Part shown: one piece after another, positions 1 through 11,824 of the stretch
Layout: each line of letters begins with the position of its first letter
Position numbering within the stretch: position 1 is the stretch's first letter
NCBI GenBank assembly: GCA_947579665.1
Contig: OX388347.1
Span: forward strand, 24,048,562-24,112,561
DNA length: 64,000 nucleotides
Reading direction: 5' to 3'
From: Sympetrum striolatum
Taxonomy: Eukaryota; Arthropoda; Insecta; Odonata; Libellulidae
Notes under the pieces: generated by a model
The model's database searches: none
What the model saw: the letters and a program-made list of their open reading frames with translations, nothing else
What the model was told of the DNA's origin: nothing
Program-made: the position numbers and the translations under genes

Positions 1-70
1 TACTCCGAACATCCTGGCTACTTCCGCGAAAGGTGGAAATTGTCCCGTGTTCGATCCCATTGGGTCCTAT
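1..70 (+). repeat. Possible 3' half of a tRNA-derived SINE, cut by the window edge
   Basis: GTGTTCGATCCC near position 50 resembles an RNA polymerase III B box (GGTTCGANTCC). It sits between GTCCC and GGGTCC, as in a tRNA T arm. No clear A box is visible and the 5' part may lie outside the window, so this could be chance. The other SINEs here use the same B-box core. Confidence 0.25.
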
Positions 71-544
71 TATTTTCGAGATGGATTGATTGCATAAAGG
101 ACATCCATTTTTAAATATTAGCTCCGAAAACCATGTTTAATTAATTTATTAATAATCGTTTCCATCATTATCAGCCAAGCCACAATTGTGATGGGAATAG
201 TAAGTTTAAAACTACCATATTTATGCGAATCATTTTTATGCATATTATCCTTCGTATTTTTCTTTCGAGGCACCGTTGCCAAATTTCTTTACTATGATCA
301 AAACACAACACCAAGGAAAACTTTAAATCTGGAAGATCCTTAGACTTCTTCTCTCGTCAATATTCATGACGATCAGGATAATTATTTCGATATTTTGATC
401 TGATTTATAGCTTAGGTTAGTGGAGGTAAGTAACATTATGTTAAGGAGACAATTGATTTTAAAAAATTATTCGCTATGTAAACAACTTACTTCAATGGAA
501 AGAATCTAAGAAAGATTTGTACCTTTACCACAAATTTATATAAA
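71..544. other. AT-rich noncoding stretch
   Basis: Dense in stops in all frames, with no repeat, motif or coding signal that I can support. Confidence 0.6.
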
Positions 545-597
545 AAATAGATTAGATTAGATAGATAGATTAGATAGAGAGATTAGATTCTTTCCAA
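545..597 (+). repeat. (TAGAT)/(TAGA) microsatellite
   Basis: Interrupted short tandem repeat built from ATTAGAT and AGATAG units. The array is simple and imperfect and carries no other signal. Confidence 0.8.
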
Positions 598-1099
598 TAT
601 AGATTACCACAACACCTCGCCTGATTCAGTGAAACTTACTTCAATTTGCAAATATATTGAGAATTGAAAGAATGGAACCTAAATAGAAATAAAAGATGAA
701 TATTTGTGCCCAGTACAAGGAAATACTTTTTGTTCTTTTTACTTGTGCTGGTTTAGTATATCGGGAAAAATGCTGCTCATTGCGAAATCTCAATAATATG
801 ATGATGGTATCATTGTTTGCAATCTTTAGATGAAATGGACGTGCATAACCGCTTATATTTCTGTAAAAGAATAACAAATAAATCAATTAACCAAACCATA
901 AACTTATAACAAATCGTTATTGTTTTTATAGACACTTTAGATTTAGGTGAGTTCATATATCTTATGTTCTAAAGGAGGAAAAATGAGTGATGGTTAACTA
1001 TTCCAATATTTTCAAGGTCATCCAGAGAATACCATATAAATTGTTGATTACATATTAGCTTATTTCAGAACCCACTAAACCATATAATGGAAGATTCCT

Positions 1100-1660
1100 C
1101 ATCTTTATTTTTATTCTCTTGAGCCATGGTCAGCGCCTTCCCTCAAATACCTCATCTCTGCATCCTCCCTTTGCCATCTGGAGCTGTCACTTGGAAAGCG
1201 GTCCATTCATCCTCTGCTATCGGGTAGTAAAAGGGTTGATCCCGCGCTCTTCAAAAACAGCAGAGGCCATTTTATCCCTCTCTCTGTTTTTGTCCTTCTA
1301 TTCCGATAAATCAGATACGCTTCTCTTTAAAATGTCTCCCTTCCTTCAGCACTGGGAATCATAAAAGAAAAAGCTCCATCTTGAAGATTTCTCGGACGCA
1401 ATCGACCGTGGCATGTGCGCCACTGCTCGCCTCATTAGGCAATCCTCCCCCTCCACTGCTGCCATCTCTCGGAGAGAAGGAAAAAGCGTCTCTTTTCGGC
1501 GTCAAAGGGTCGCCATGGAGAATGGAAAATGAAACGGAATAATGTCGGCGATAATGCAATCCTTTTTCTTCTCCTTTGCATTTCCTCTCCCCAGTTCGGT
1601 CTCCCCCACCCATTCCTCATTGGCGCGTATCTAGCTCCCATTTGGTTTCTTATGCCCTAT
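1100..1660. other. GC-richer, pyrimidine-biased block
   Basis: A local rise in GC with CT-rich runs on the plus strand opens frames of up to 84 codons on both strands. The predicted peptides are low-complexity and overlap one another, so they are treated as artefacts of the skew. The flanks (598-1099 and 1661-2246) are plain AT-rich sequence in which I see nothing. Confidence 0.5.
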
Positions 1661-2246
1661 AGAAAAGTCTAAATGCACTCTGAGAGGAAAAAGCTCTCGT
1701 CCAAGATGATGTTCAAGTCGGTTGAACAGCGAAGAGAAAGAGTGAACATCAGTGATCGAACAAGCTCTTCACTTCATTGGGCGTAGATTTCTAATGAATG
1801 CCTTAAACGATGCATAGGATAACATTACTACTAATGTAAAATTAAATATGTATTTTAAAATTAACAGGAAATGGTTGCACTTATTACAAATATTCTGTAA
1901 TAATTGTCAGACTTGATTGGAAAGATTATTATTATTCAAAAAGGATTTTCCATTAAGACGATAAAAAAGCAAGCGTAACAAAAATGCTCTCAGACGTAGG
2001 TTGGGAATCCTTGAAAGAAAGGTGATTGGAAGCTAGGCTGCGATTGCTTAATAAATTCAGGGAAAATACATTTTCGGAAGATGCAATCGGTATCATGCAA
2101 CTCCCCTGCTAGCTCGGTTGATCCGATAATGACCGTAAGTTAAGAGAAATAGATGCGAGGACGAATAGTTTTAAAAATTCATTCTTTCCGCGAACGATAC
2201 TTGACAATAACCGAATAAGGAAGTAGTTTAGATTCAACTGGTGTTT

Positions 2247-2304
2247 ACACCCCCTGCCACACGCCGAAAGGCGGCTTGTAGGGTATTAATGTAGATGTAG
2301 ATGA
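2247..2304 (+). repeat. LINE/SINE-like 3' tail with stem-loop and GTAGAT tail
   Basis: The segment runs CACCCCCTGCCACACGCC, then GAAA, then GGCGGCTTG, and ends in GTAGATGTAGATG. CGCC-GAAA-GGCG (2262-2273) is a perfect 4-bp stem capped by a GNRA tetraloop. A stem-loop followed by a short tandem tail is the usual 3'-end design of non-LTR retrotransposons recognised by their reverse transcriptase. From memory, similar tails are common in insect genomes, which I could not check. Only the tail is present; no reverse transcriptase frame lies upstream. Confidence 0.45.
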
Positions 2305-4855
2305 ATATTTTGTGAGAAGAAAAACACAATTTATCACTGATCCAATATTTGTTTCTTTCCAAAAACCAGAAACGTCAATAGTATTTAATTAATGAGGCTA
2401 AATCGCCTTATATTTAGTCTATACTACTATATTTATTCTATTTATTAATATTACTACGTAATAATACGTCTTTCGGGGTAATTTGGGCGAGATTGAGGCT
2501 AAAAGTCTCTTCTTCCATCTCTCACAATTAATCTACTTGCTTTTGATTTGTGTTTACAATCTTGATGGATTAAATGTAAATCTTTTACCCCACCGCATGG
2601 TCGATTTTATTTTTAGAATAATATTTTACGTTCACTACGGCTGAGATTTATATGGGAATAGATATAGGACAAGACTCAGTTTGACAGAAGGACCCTAAGA
2701 GTATCTCGTGATTTCATGCGCTTCGATTTCTTCAACCCTTGGGTCCAATTATGCATCATCATTCTACTGATTAATGATTGCTTTGACGCCGTTTTAATGA
2801 AATTCTGCCATATCAGTCAATGAAATTTTGGAGTATAGAGGAATACATTACACCAAAAAATGTTGTTATCACGCACCAATTAATATATTTGCTCCCTCCT
2901 TATTATTAACTTTTATTGAAATAATTAACTCTCCGGTGATATGTAAATCCTTATTAATGGTACTTAAGCATTAAAAAAAAATGATTTCTATTAGGTGAAA
3001 CATGACATTGCAACTAATGTTAAGTGAAATCGTGATCTAAGTTTCGGAAACTTGAAAACCGTCAAAAGGTTTATCGAGATGCCTTCTCCAATGCCTCTAG
3101 TTTTATATTAAGTGAAAGCAAGGAGAAAACGATTTAATGATTGCATCCATATTATTAGTTTTCAAAGACATAACATGGAAGTTTTCTAATAAATTTTCAT
3201 AAAATCTATTAAATTTTAGCTTTTGAATCAAATTCAATGTCTTAGAGTTATATAGTAATTATTATTGAAAAATAAACTCTCGGCATATATTTTTCGATTA
3301 ATCGTAAGTTAATTATGGTCAAGTATAGAGAACGAGTATATTTTGTCGTACTTATTACTTTCTACACTAACTTCGCTTCAAAATGAACCAGAAGACAATG
3401 GAATTATTTTGTAATTATGACAAATCATTCATCGAACCTTAGATTGCATTTTTCATATTATACTTGTTGCAAGCAAAATCAAATTCGTAAGAAGGATGTT
3501 TTCCTACTTTGAATCATGCAAGGAATAGGTTTTGTTTTAATCTTCTCCAGACGCGGCGCTGAAGCCAGTGCCATCAGATGATCTTGTAGTTCTATGACCT
3601 ACCATTGTGGCGCTAAAACTAAGGTATGGGAGGGATCTTTTGAAGAGAGAATTTTGCTGACGATGTTTTTACTGTATTTTGGTAGAAATGAGAACTCTTG
3701 GAGGTACTCTTTCAATCCAAGCTGAATTTCTTCTCAGAGAGTAGTTAAAATTTCATTCGGTCGCTCCTATTATGTAACTAATTGATCAATATAACTATAG
3801 TAGTAAATTCCCGACAGAACTCCTCAAATGTTTACCTTGGGTTTTCCTACGCTGGCTTTGCCTATTGAATAATATAAGATTTCCTAAAATATTAGATTAC
3901 TGTTATATTCAGCATTAAAAATTTAAGTTATGCCGATTCTTCAATCATGATTAATGATTTTCAAGTTCACTTATTGAAAATACGAAGGAAATATATTGAA
4001 TCTCTAGTTCTTACATAAAAATTCCAAAATTTTGCTTTCGCTTATGGTACTTTTTCACTTCTATTTTTTATAAATGCCAAAAGTAGCTATTGTAAGCATT
4101 AAATAGAGGTAAGTGATTTCGCTGAAGTATTCGTCCACATAGCTTTTGAATTAATTCCCTCCGAGACCCCTACTCCATTGCTTGTAGTACGTACATACAT
4201 GCAGTTAAAAATGTTAGTGAAAACCAAAATGTCAATTGACAAAGTTATAAAACGTTGCCAGAATTTAAAAATTTTTATGCTATTTTCTATTGACAAATAT
4301 CTATGAAAATATCAAACTATTTCTTTTAGTCAATTGAAATACTGTGCGTTTAATTTTCTGCACAAAAATCACGAATTATAATTGCGTATGAAACAAGGTT
4401 TCCGCAATTCTCTCTCTACATATACTTAATTAAACATTTCTCTCGGTTTATTATTGAAAAACCTTGAATTTGAATAACAATATAACGATAAGTTGTACGG
4501 AGGAAGAGACTTTTGGTTTCAATCTTGCTTAAATAAAGACGTAGTATTGTTAAATTAAATCAATCCTTAGAAGTGAACGCCTGAGGATTCGTAAAAAAGG
4601 TTGGGCGTCCTGAATCATACAGTTTATGCTTGATAATCAAAATTAATATTGAACGTAAATGAAGTGAACTTTACATAATTACGAATATTAATTCCAATAT
4701 ATGGAAGAGGAGATGTACGAAAATATATGAAAGACCTATATAAAGATAGAATTCTTTTAGAAGTTTAGAAAAAAACTCTGGTTGCTATTCATCATCATTA
4801 CAGGAATTCATAGAATAATTAATTCTAGCCGTCTCTTATTTGCTTCCGAAATAAA
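2305..4855. other. AT-rich noncoding stretch
   Basis: No frame above about 65 codons, no tRNA-like box, no long inverted repeat and no splice-flanked open frame that I can support. Confidence 0.6.
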
Positions 4856-4859
4856 CGAA

Positions 4860-5065
4860 TCCTTACGGCTTCATTCGTCTGGTATCCCTTTGAGAATGAA
4901 ACACCGTTGTGAAGCAAGAAGTATCGACATTACGGCGCCGTGGTCGTACCCTTAGTTCGCGTCGCTGATGACGCCGCACGGCAAAGGGGTGAACTAAGAC
5001 GGAACTCAGGATATGTTTAAAATGTGTTCCCTGCGACCGTATCCCGCGCTTTGGACAGTATTGTG
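4860..5065. other. Small CpG-containing island with inverted repeat
   Basis: About 200 bp of clearly higher GC, with several CpGs, in AT-rich surroundings. CTTAGTTC and GAACTAAG form an 8-bp inverted repeat around a GC-rich loop that contains its own GCGTC/GACGC stem. The minus strand is open for 75 codons (arginine-rich, no recognisable domain). It could be a regulatory island or an old repeat; nothing decides between them. Confidence 0.3.
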
Positions 5066-5201
5066 AATTGTGCATATATGCAGCAATCAATTAAGGAATA
5101 GGATTAAAAGCTATAAACTTTCAGAACATATTATAATTCATGAAAAGTGTTCAAAATTTGCACGGAATTTTCAAGAAAATATCTATCGATTATTATAAAC
5201 C

Positions 5202-5331
5202 GGGCTCCCGGATAGTCATGTGGACAGCGCGTTTGCCTTTGGTGAAAGCGGTCCCGGGTTCGAATCCCGGTGGGAGCCAATGTGCGAAATGACCTAAGCT
5301 GTCGAAGCACTTTTAACAATACTACTACTAC
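5202..5331 (+). mobile_element. Complete tRNA-derived SINE (family A) with 11-bp target-site duplication
   Basis: A 130-bp element whose head imitates a tRNA. GGCTCCC at the start pairs with GGGAGCC at the end of the head. An A box TAGTCATGTGG and a perfect B box GGTTCGAATCC are present, with a CCGGG/CCCGG T stem. The tRNA-like head is followed by a short unrelated body and an (ACT)n tail. TATTATAAACC flanks both ends (5191-5201 and 5332-5342), the hallmark of target-primed retrotransposition. One extra base after the T stem shows that this is not a canonical tRNA gene. Family members with the same body lie at 5.7 kb and 21.8 kb, both antisense. It encodes no protein and depends on a partner LINE. 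Confidence 0.88.
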
Positions 5332-5649
5332 TATTATAAACCATAAAAACATAAAGTAATACTTCTTAGGTAAATTAAAAAAGGCTCCCTCAGAAATCGC
5401 AAAATTTTTATTGTAAAGTAATGAGTGGTCATTTGTTATCTTTAAGATTTATTTTCGTGAGTGGTTCAACCGAATTAAATTAATGGAGTTGTCGGTCATA
5501 TGTGCAAAAGTAAAACACCTGATCTTTTTTTCATTAAAACAACAAATTAATCTTTAATTGTTCTTATTTCTCTCATAAATCTCACGAAGATTCAGAATGA
5601 TGTATTGGTTGCGCAACGGTTAGCAACATTTAGGTTCTGTGTTAAAGTT

Positions 5650-5795
5650 GTAGTCAGTAGTAGCTGTATTGATAACAGGGATTCGACAGCTTCGTTCTTT
5701 CGCACACGTGGACTACCGCCGGGAATCGATCCGAGATAGCCGAGATCGCTTCTGAAAGCTTTGCCGACTTAGGTATCCTGAAGCCCTAGAGCACG
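5650..5795 (-). mobile_element. tRNA-derived SINE (family A), antisense and diverged
   Basis: Read on the minus strand, the segment contains ATCGATTCCCGGCGG (T-arm/B-box region), then GTGTGCGAAAGAACG and AAGCTGTCGAA, matching the body of the copy at 5202-5331 piece by piece. TACTACTGACTAC follows as the decayed tail. The tRNA head is more diverged than the body. With the 5.2-kb copy it forms an inverted pair about 320 bp apart. Confidence 0.7.
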
Positions 5796-8345
5796 GTTAT
5801 CGGTGTATGTATATAAACGGTTAATTGTAATGATGAATGTTTTTGAGCTGTGTTTCCTCAATTGAAGTTGTGTTGTGTATAACTATCGGATTTCTCGGGA
5901 GTGGAAACATTGAGTTGCGTCTTTTCTTAAATCAGTATCCCTTTCATTTGCGGCGGTGATTTTGATACTCATTTTCTCATGCTCGAGCTCTGATCCATAA
6001 AAAATAATCCTATGCTGAAATTATGTAGTACGTTTATTCCGACGATTCTATCTATATTTGTGTCATATTATTAAATGAAATGCTAAAATTATTTATATTT
6101 GCTATCATTAGAAAAAATGATATATACTGCAAGTTTTAGCAAAGAGATTGCTTAGTGATAATAACGATTAATTGATAAAATGCTCAATTGCTGTCTATAA
6201 AGCTTCATTCAGATGCTTAACATAAGTCCGTGCTTTAGCGCAATCGTTACCCACAGAAAACAATAAGGATTTTTCAATTCTGTGACTACAATCCAAAGGG
6301 TAAAATAAAAGCAAAAGATGTTAGATGACATAAATGGTGGGGAGATTTACAAAGAAACGGGATGGCATTGGGAATAGAAGAAATAAAATTCCATACGCAT
6401 TTTGTGGAAGGTACTAAGTTTTTCTTTTTGTGTTACAGCGTTTCACAAGATAACACATAACCCATCGACTTGTATGATTGTACGATTTATCATCGAAATA
6501 CCTTAAAATGTACGATTTTGACAATACGGCTACGTAGGTTGAATATCATAAAATTATAGAGAGCACAGAAAAGTCTTCTCCCCGTATTTTAACTAATGGG
6601 CCACAATTGCAGGGGAAGGTTTACATGATGAAGTGCATTATCCTGATATTTTATCATTGCTGATAAATTCTTTCTGAATTAATTCATTTTGTTACAATTT
6701 TAATTAGATAAAAGCTCGTTTCAGGGGAAGTAGCTTTGTTCTATCTATGCAGGTGTTAGTATTTGAAGTTCGTTATGTTGAAAAGGTGTTATCTCCAAAA
6801 GATTTTCATTTTTTATTCCATTTAATCTGTATCACAATTTCTCATTGGATATACTAGAGATATATGTATTGCAATCAGATAGCCTCAAATAATTTAAATT
6901 TATAACTTTGGAATGTAGGGCTGGTAAGATAGTCATCACTGAACATCGCATGAAGAGGAATCACAATTCTGTAGATAGAGAGACGCTGTTCTCGCCAGTA
7001 TAAATCTAAAATTAATAAGCTGCTAATGGGATGGTTCGAAAAAATGAGGAACTTCACAGATTCCAAAAATTTGGTTAATACATATACGATTAGAAAATAA
7101 GTACAGGTATGCTATAATCTTCATGCCTCATGTGGAAAGGAATAAGCAATGTTTTCAAGGCATTTCAACTGTATTTGAGCTTTTCTTTTTGCTTATTAAT
7201 TTAGTTTGAGCGTGGCAAGTAACCTACCTACCCCAGGGCGGTTGAAAGGCTGAGGCCGGCTCTGGTGGGACATTTATTGATTTTAACAGTACATATTTCT
7301 CTCTAAAGTTATTTTTGAATGGATGTGGGTTCTCCTTTTCGTAAAATGATTACCTATAATGTTAGCTGATGATGAAACTTTCGAAAATTTTAGATTATTT
7401 GGACGCCATTTCCAAACTACTAAGTCCTAAAAATTCAGAAGACTTGACTAAACATTTTAGCTTTTTAACCTGTAGCCTCTTTTCTGCTGAATGATGCAAA
7501 TACTTAGCATTTACTAATATTTTTGATTAAATAACTCAAATTTAGGAAATTCCTCTACACATAAATCTTACAAATTTGATAGGTTCGCTTAATGTTTGTA
7601 CGAGTACTCGCATATACTCGTACATTGTAGTATGTATCCCTTCTTTCCTAACGAATTTCTAATATACTCTGCTGTGAGCGATGTTCTTTTCCCAGCTATT
7701 GCATACGCTAAGTTGTGCTCTAGTTTCCACTCCCGAGGCGCAGCTATAATTAGTAATATTTATCATAGGGAAATTTATCATCCACACATGAATGAGAACT
7801 TAAATAGGTCTAAAAAATGTTTTCATTGATTATGGTAATTTTTGTTCAGACTATAATTTTCAGATTCAAGTGACGATGATCTTTAAATACAGATTAAAGT
7901 GTCACCAAAGCATGGATTACTGATAGCGAGAATAATATCTAGGCGCTACATATTTTGCAAACTTTAAGCGAAATGTCTGACTTAGATAAGTTCCGAAGAT
8001 ATAGTAATGTTTTACTTAAGAAAATAAAATATGGAAATCATCTTACATACACCAATTTTGCTGATCGTTTATATTTTTAAGTGTAAGATTTGTCTAGATA
8101 TATAATTATTAAGCAGATATTCGTAAAAAAGGTTGTTCGTGACCTGTATTCGCCACTTGAAATTTTGTTGTGCAATTTCATTAGGTCGTCACTTGGTGTC
8201 ATAGAAAAAATTTTCGTACTCATTCTTGAAGGATCAAATTCTAATTTTTAGTCTGGAAATTATTCCGCAAAAAGTTCAATTCATTCATTTTGAACGATGG
8301 AAAGTAAGTTTTAACATTGTAAAAGAAGGTGTGCGTCTTAATCCA
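5796..8345. other. AT-rich noncoding stretch
   Basis: No coding or RNA feature supported. A short GC-richer patch near 7220-7265 stands out in composition but shows no recognisable structure. Confidence 0.6.
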
Positions 8346-8510
8346 AGATTGTACAGAATTGAAAAAAAGTGACTTGGCTGGGGCTCGAACCCAGGTCACC
8401 TACTTTCTGGGCAGGTTTTTTTAAAATTCTATTAGAACATATGCCCGGAAATTGGGAGTCCTGGATTCGAATCCCAGCCAAGTCACTTTTTTTAAATGCT
8501 GTACAACCAA
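8346..8510. repeat. Inverted pair of tRNA-like SINE 3' ends (fold-back)
   Basis: Two diverged copies of one tRNA-SINE 3' part face each other around a short AT-rich centre. Each arm, read outward, holds a B box (GGTTCGAGCCC on the left arm, GATTCGAATCCC on the right), then CAGCCAAGTCACTTTTTTT and CTGTACAA. The arms match for about 60 bp with scattered differences. Neither arm retains a convincing A box, so both are 5'-truncated. The transcript would fold into a long hairpin. It could have arisen from two insertions or from an inverted duplication. Confidence 0.75.
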
Positions 8511-11375
8511 TCATCGTTTGGTTAGCGTCCGATTCCATAGACTTCCATATCACGTTATCAATGTTCGAATCGTCTTTTAGTGACATTGAATATTCAGAAC
8601 GATTTTTATACATCTGCTTACTATGCAAACGTTCACAAATACATAAAATTGTATTATTACCTAAGAAGCTGTCAATTTATTTACGAGACTTTCTCTAGTT
8701 ATTCCTTTAATTAAAATATATTATTTTACTCTTTTATTTGTAAACATTCTTTAAGGGATCGATATGTAACTAAATTATCGCTTTGATTGTTAGTGTCTAG
8801 CCTTTTATCTCAAGTGGGACACTTTGATGTTTATCGAGATTTATTATATTTTACAGTGTCATAGAAGTATGGTTTACTTTTTATAAGTAAAGTTCGCTTT
8901 TTTTTTAATTCTATTTTTCCAACAGCTTCAGATTTCAAAGCTTTACGGTGGAGAATTATTGGGATTAAATTGAATGGCGTAGATGATGATCCGAAAGAAT
9001 GATTTTCTTGTTCATGGAATGAAAAGTATTTTTAATATCTGAATTTTTAGACCAAATTTAGTTTTTAACAAATTCGTCATCCTTGAAAATATCTGGCGTA
9101 GAATAAATTCATTTCAGAATTTACCTTAGTATCGCTTTTATATCGTTCTAGGAATGAAATTGTCAAATGGCATAAAACTCCTTACGTAAAATTAGATAGA
9201 AAATCATATTTTAAATATAAATTTGGAATTTACAAGAATACAATATCTCTCGTTTCTGTCATCCTACTTTTAACAGAAAAGGCAAATTGATAATCACATA
9301 TATTACGTCTTTACCTGTTTGACTGATGGGAGAAATTTGCGTTTACAGATGAAATTACAACTTTAAATAAGAAAACATCCACATTTAATATGACGACATG
9401 AAAATAATACCGACGAAGATTAAATAAATACGTCGGTGAGGCATTTCTCTCCTAGCTTATATATGTGGAAAATTATTTTTGATTTAATATCTCTATATTA
9501 TTTTCAACTAATTCTATTTTATGTGTTTCACACTGTAAGTGTAACCTCTCTTTTCTAAATATTCACTTATCGATTTTTGCCTTCAACTTTTTGTTCCACT
9601 TTTTAACGCACTTTTCATAGCTTCTGTTTTAATTTGACTAGAAAAACAATTCATAATTACTGCCAGTTCTTATATGGTTGTTTCACTCCTGAATATCTTA
9701 GCCATAGTTGTTAGATAAAAGATTATATCGGCCATTTTATGCGTTTCATACTATACGTTATCGTTTGTAAAGTGTAATCAGTGAACGGAAATACCCGTTT
9801 CCAGTTTTAAGCATCAACTTACTAAACATTTAGACACAATGCGATAAAATTTCTCATGGCAGAAGTTTATCAATTTGACGAGAAAAGATTATTTGAGCCA
9901 TGAATCAACTACTGATTTTTTATGTATATACTAATCTTTATCGTCTAATGGAGTTCCTTCCTAATGAATATTTGTTCAAGGAGAGCTCGGCAAATTTCTA
10001 GCTCTATGCGTTAGCAATAAAATCCACATGAATGAATCAGGGACGTCATAATTTTATGAAATTTAATTTGTACTGATCGGAGGACCGAAAAAATTTATTT
10101 CGTTCGAAGAAACATTTTCAACGGCTTTCACTTTGATATCCTTTCATTGATTGTCTTCAGCGATATGCCTTTTTCAAAAGATTAAGTTTTTGGGGGAGCA
10201 ATTCAGTTTGATTTTCCTTTTTTCTTCAATGCTCCTTTGTACATGAATTTGGGTTCGCGAATTGTTATTTTCGATCCTGAAATATATGCCTAATAAATTT
10301 TTATATTTGGTCTTATACCTCTAGTATACCTCTAGAAAAAACGAAGTGAGATACATTTGAGTTACGATACTAACGAGTGTAAGGTTCAATTATTCAGGGT
10401 TATCGTAAGATGGTCTGCGTTTTATTTGCAGATGGTACCTGCACATTTTTAAGTTGATAAAATACATACTTTGCAGCGTAGCTTAATTATTAGATCAGAT
10501 TTGTAATAAGATCATCTAATTAAAAATCCCATTCTATGGTTACTCGAAATTTTAGTCGGTGTGGAGTGATTATGTAAGTTATATTGATTGCTCTTTTGGT
10601 TAAAAATCAGATTAATCTGAAGTGAAATGAACATGATCAAGCGTCACTTGCTGGAATCATTTTTTTAGTAACTTAGTGAAAGTTTTGCCTTGTGTCCCTT
10701 CTTTTAAGACCGATTAATCTGTATCATTTGAGACGGCTCTTCAACGTTTTATTATAGTTTGTGGATTCATTTCGTCATGTTTGATTACCTTACGAAGGGT
10801 GTTTTTCGTTCGTTTCTCACTGAAATAAAGCTACCTCATATTTTATAACGTACCATACAGTAAATAGGTGAAATACAAAGAGTTTAAGTACATCATTGTT
10901 TTTTTCCAAATAATCATAGTGTACTTCGATAGTTGGTGTCGATGCACATCTGTAGTTTCTTTACAGATAACAGGGAAATAATGTGCCTCTAAATTAGGAG
11001 GGATATCACTAATAGTTTTTGTTTTATTGAAAAGTTGTGTAATATTAGCCTATATAATATTAATGAATTCTTTAGAGCAGACAATTATTTCCATGGAGCA
11101 GTCCGAAATTACTGACGGAAGGTATCAATATAACGTAGTATAGAAAATGGTATACTAAAGGCAATCGTGTCTTCAAAGTTAAGGAATTAAAATGATAGTT
11201 TTGTGTTCATCTGGGGGAATGATTGCTTTAGTTTCATCCTGGAATTTAGGTGAAAATGATCTACACATTGGAAAATTATATTTATCAAGTGAGCTTAGGT
11301 GGAGAATCTTATTTAAAATGATAAATCTTTTGGAAATGAATGTGCAATGACTGTCCTTAGCGGAGCGTCATAAAA
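8511..11375. other. AT-rich noncoding stretch
   Basis: Very AT-rich, with stops throughout. I see no repeat boundary, promoter-like cluster or exon-like frame here. Confidence 0.6.
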
Positions 11376-11377
11376 TA

Positions 11378-11824
11378 CGAGGGGAAGTCATAAAGTTTCA
11401 ATTATCTTCTCAAAAATATAAAGTTATATATTTAATTTTTGTAAGTTTTGTTGGAACATGTTTCCAGTCTTGGTACGAATTGTAATCCACATACCTCAGT
11501 ACCATAGCACCACCACACCACAGGTAAATCGTTTTCTGCATTCGAAGGGGAAAAATGCTGCAACCATCCATGCTTAGTTGGTTTATGTGTACTCCAAGAA
11601 TGCATCATCATATGGCACAGTGATTAGGTGGCGCAAACGCTTCCATTGTGGTAAAAAAAGTCTACATTACGAAAGACGAAGCGGCAGACCATCTTTCTGT
11701 GAAGAATTAGGAATCGCAACACAAGTGGAAGTAGGTATAAAGGTACTAACACCACCACCAAAAAAATTCATGGCCGCAGCTTGATTTTTTCGAGATGATA
11801 ATTAAAATTTTATGATTGCCCTCG
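11378..11824 (+). mobile_element. Internally deleted mariner-like element with TA target duplication
   Basis: Ends are CGAGGGGAAGTCATAAAGTT and, inverted, CGAGGGCAATCATAAAATTT, flanked on both sides by TA. Sequences beginning CGAGGG(T/C)..AGTCA are typical termini of mariner elements, and TA duplication is the rule for the Tc1/mariner superfamily. At 447 bp it is about a third of the usual ~1.3 kb. The interior keeps only a transposase N-terminal relic (11533-11694); the DD(34)D catalytic half is absent. It cannot encode its own transposase but could once have been mobilised in trans. Confidence 0.85.
11533..11694 (+). pseudogene. mariner transposase relic, N-terminal helix-turn-helix part only
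   Basis: The frame reads FLHSKGKNAATIHA, a stop at 11575-11577, then SYGTVIRWRKRFHCGKKSL and RSGRPS. Mariner transposases carry this pattern in the second helix-turn-helix of the DNA-binding domain (S-Y-x-T-V-x-x-W-x-x-R-F-x-x-G-x-x-S-L, ending in the GRPS linker). The relic therefore covers roughly residues 15-70 of a ~345-residue protein. The next residues do not match the family, so the deletion joint lies just after GRPS. One in-frame stop and loss of the whole catalytic domain make it a pseudogene. The enclosing inverted repeats and TA duplication support the call independently. Confidence 0.8.

Noticed and set aside
5203..5277. Functional tRNA gene
   Set aside because: Good A and B boxes and a paired acceptor stem exist, but an extra base follows the T stem and the element continues into a SINE body with tail and target duplication.
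5805..5820. TATA-box promoter (GTATATAAACGG)
   Set aside because: A TATA-like word is expected by chance in AT-rich DNA. It borders an antisense SINE and no exon follows.
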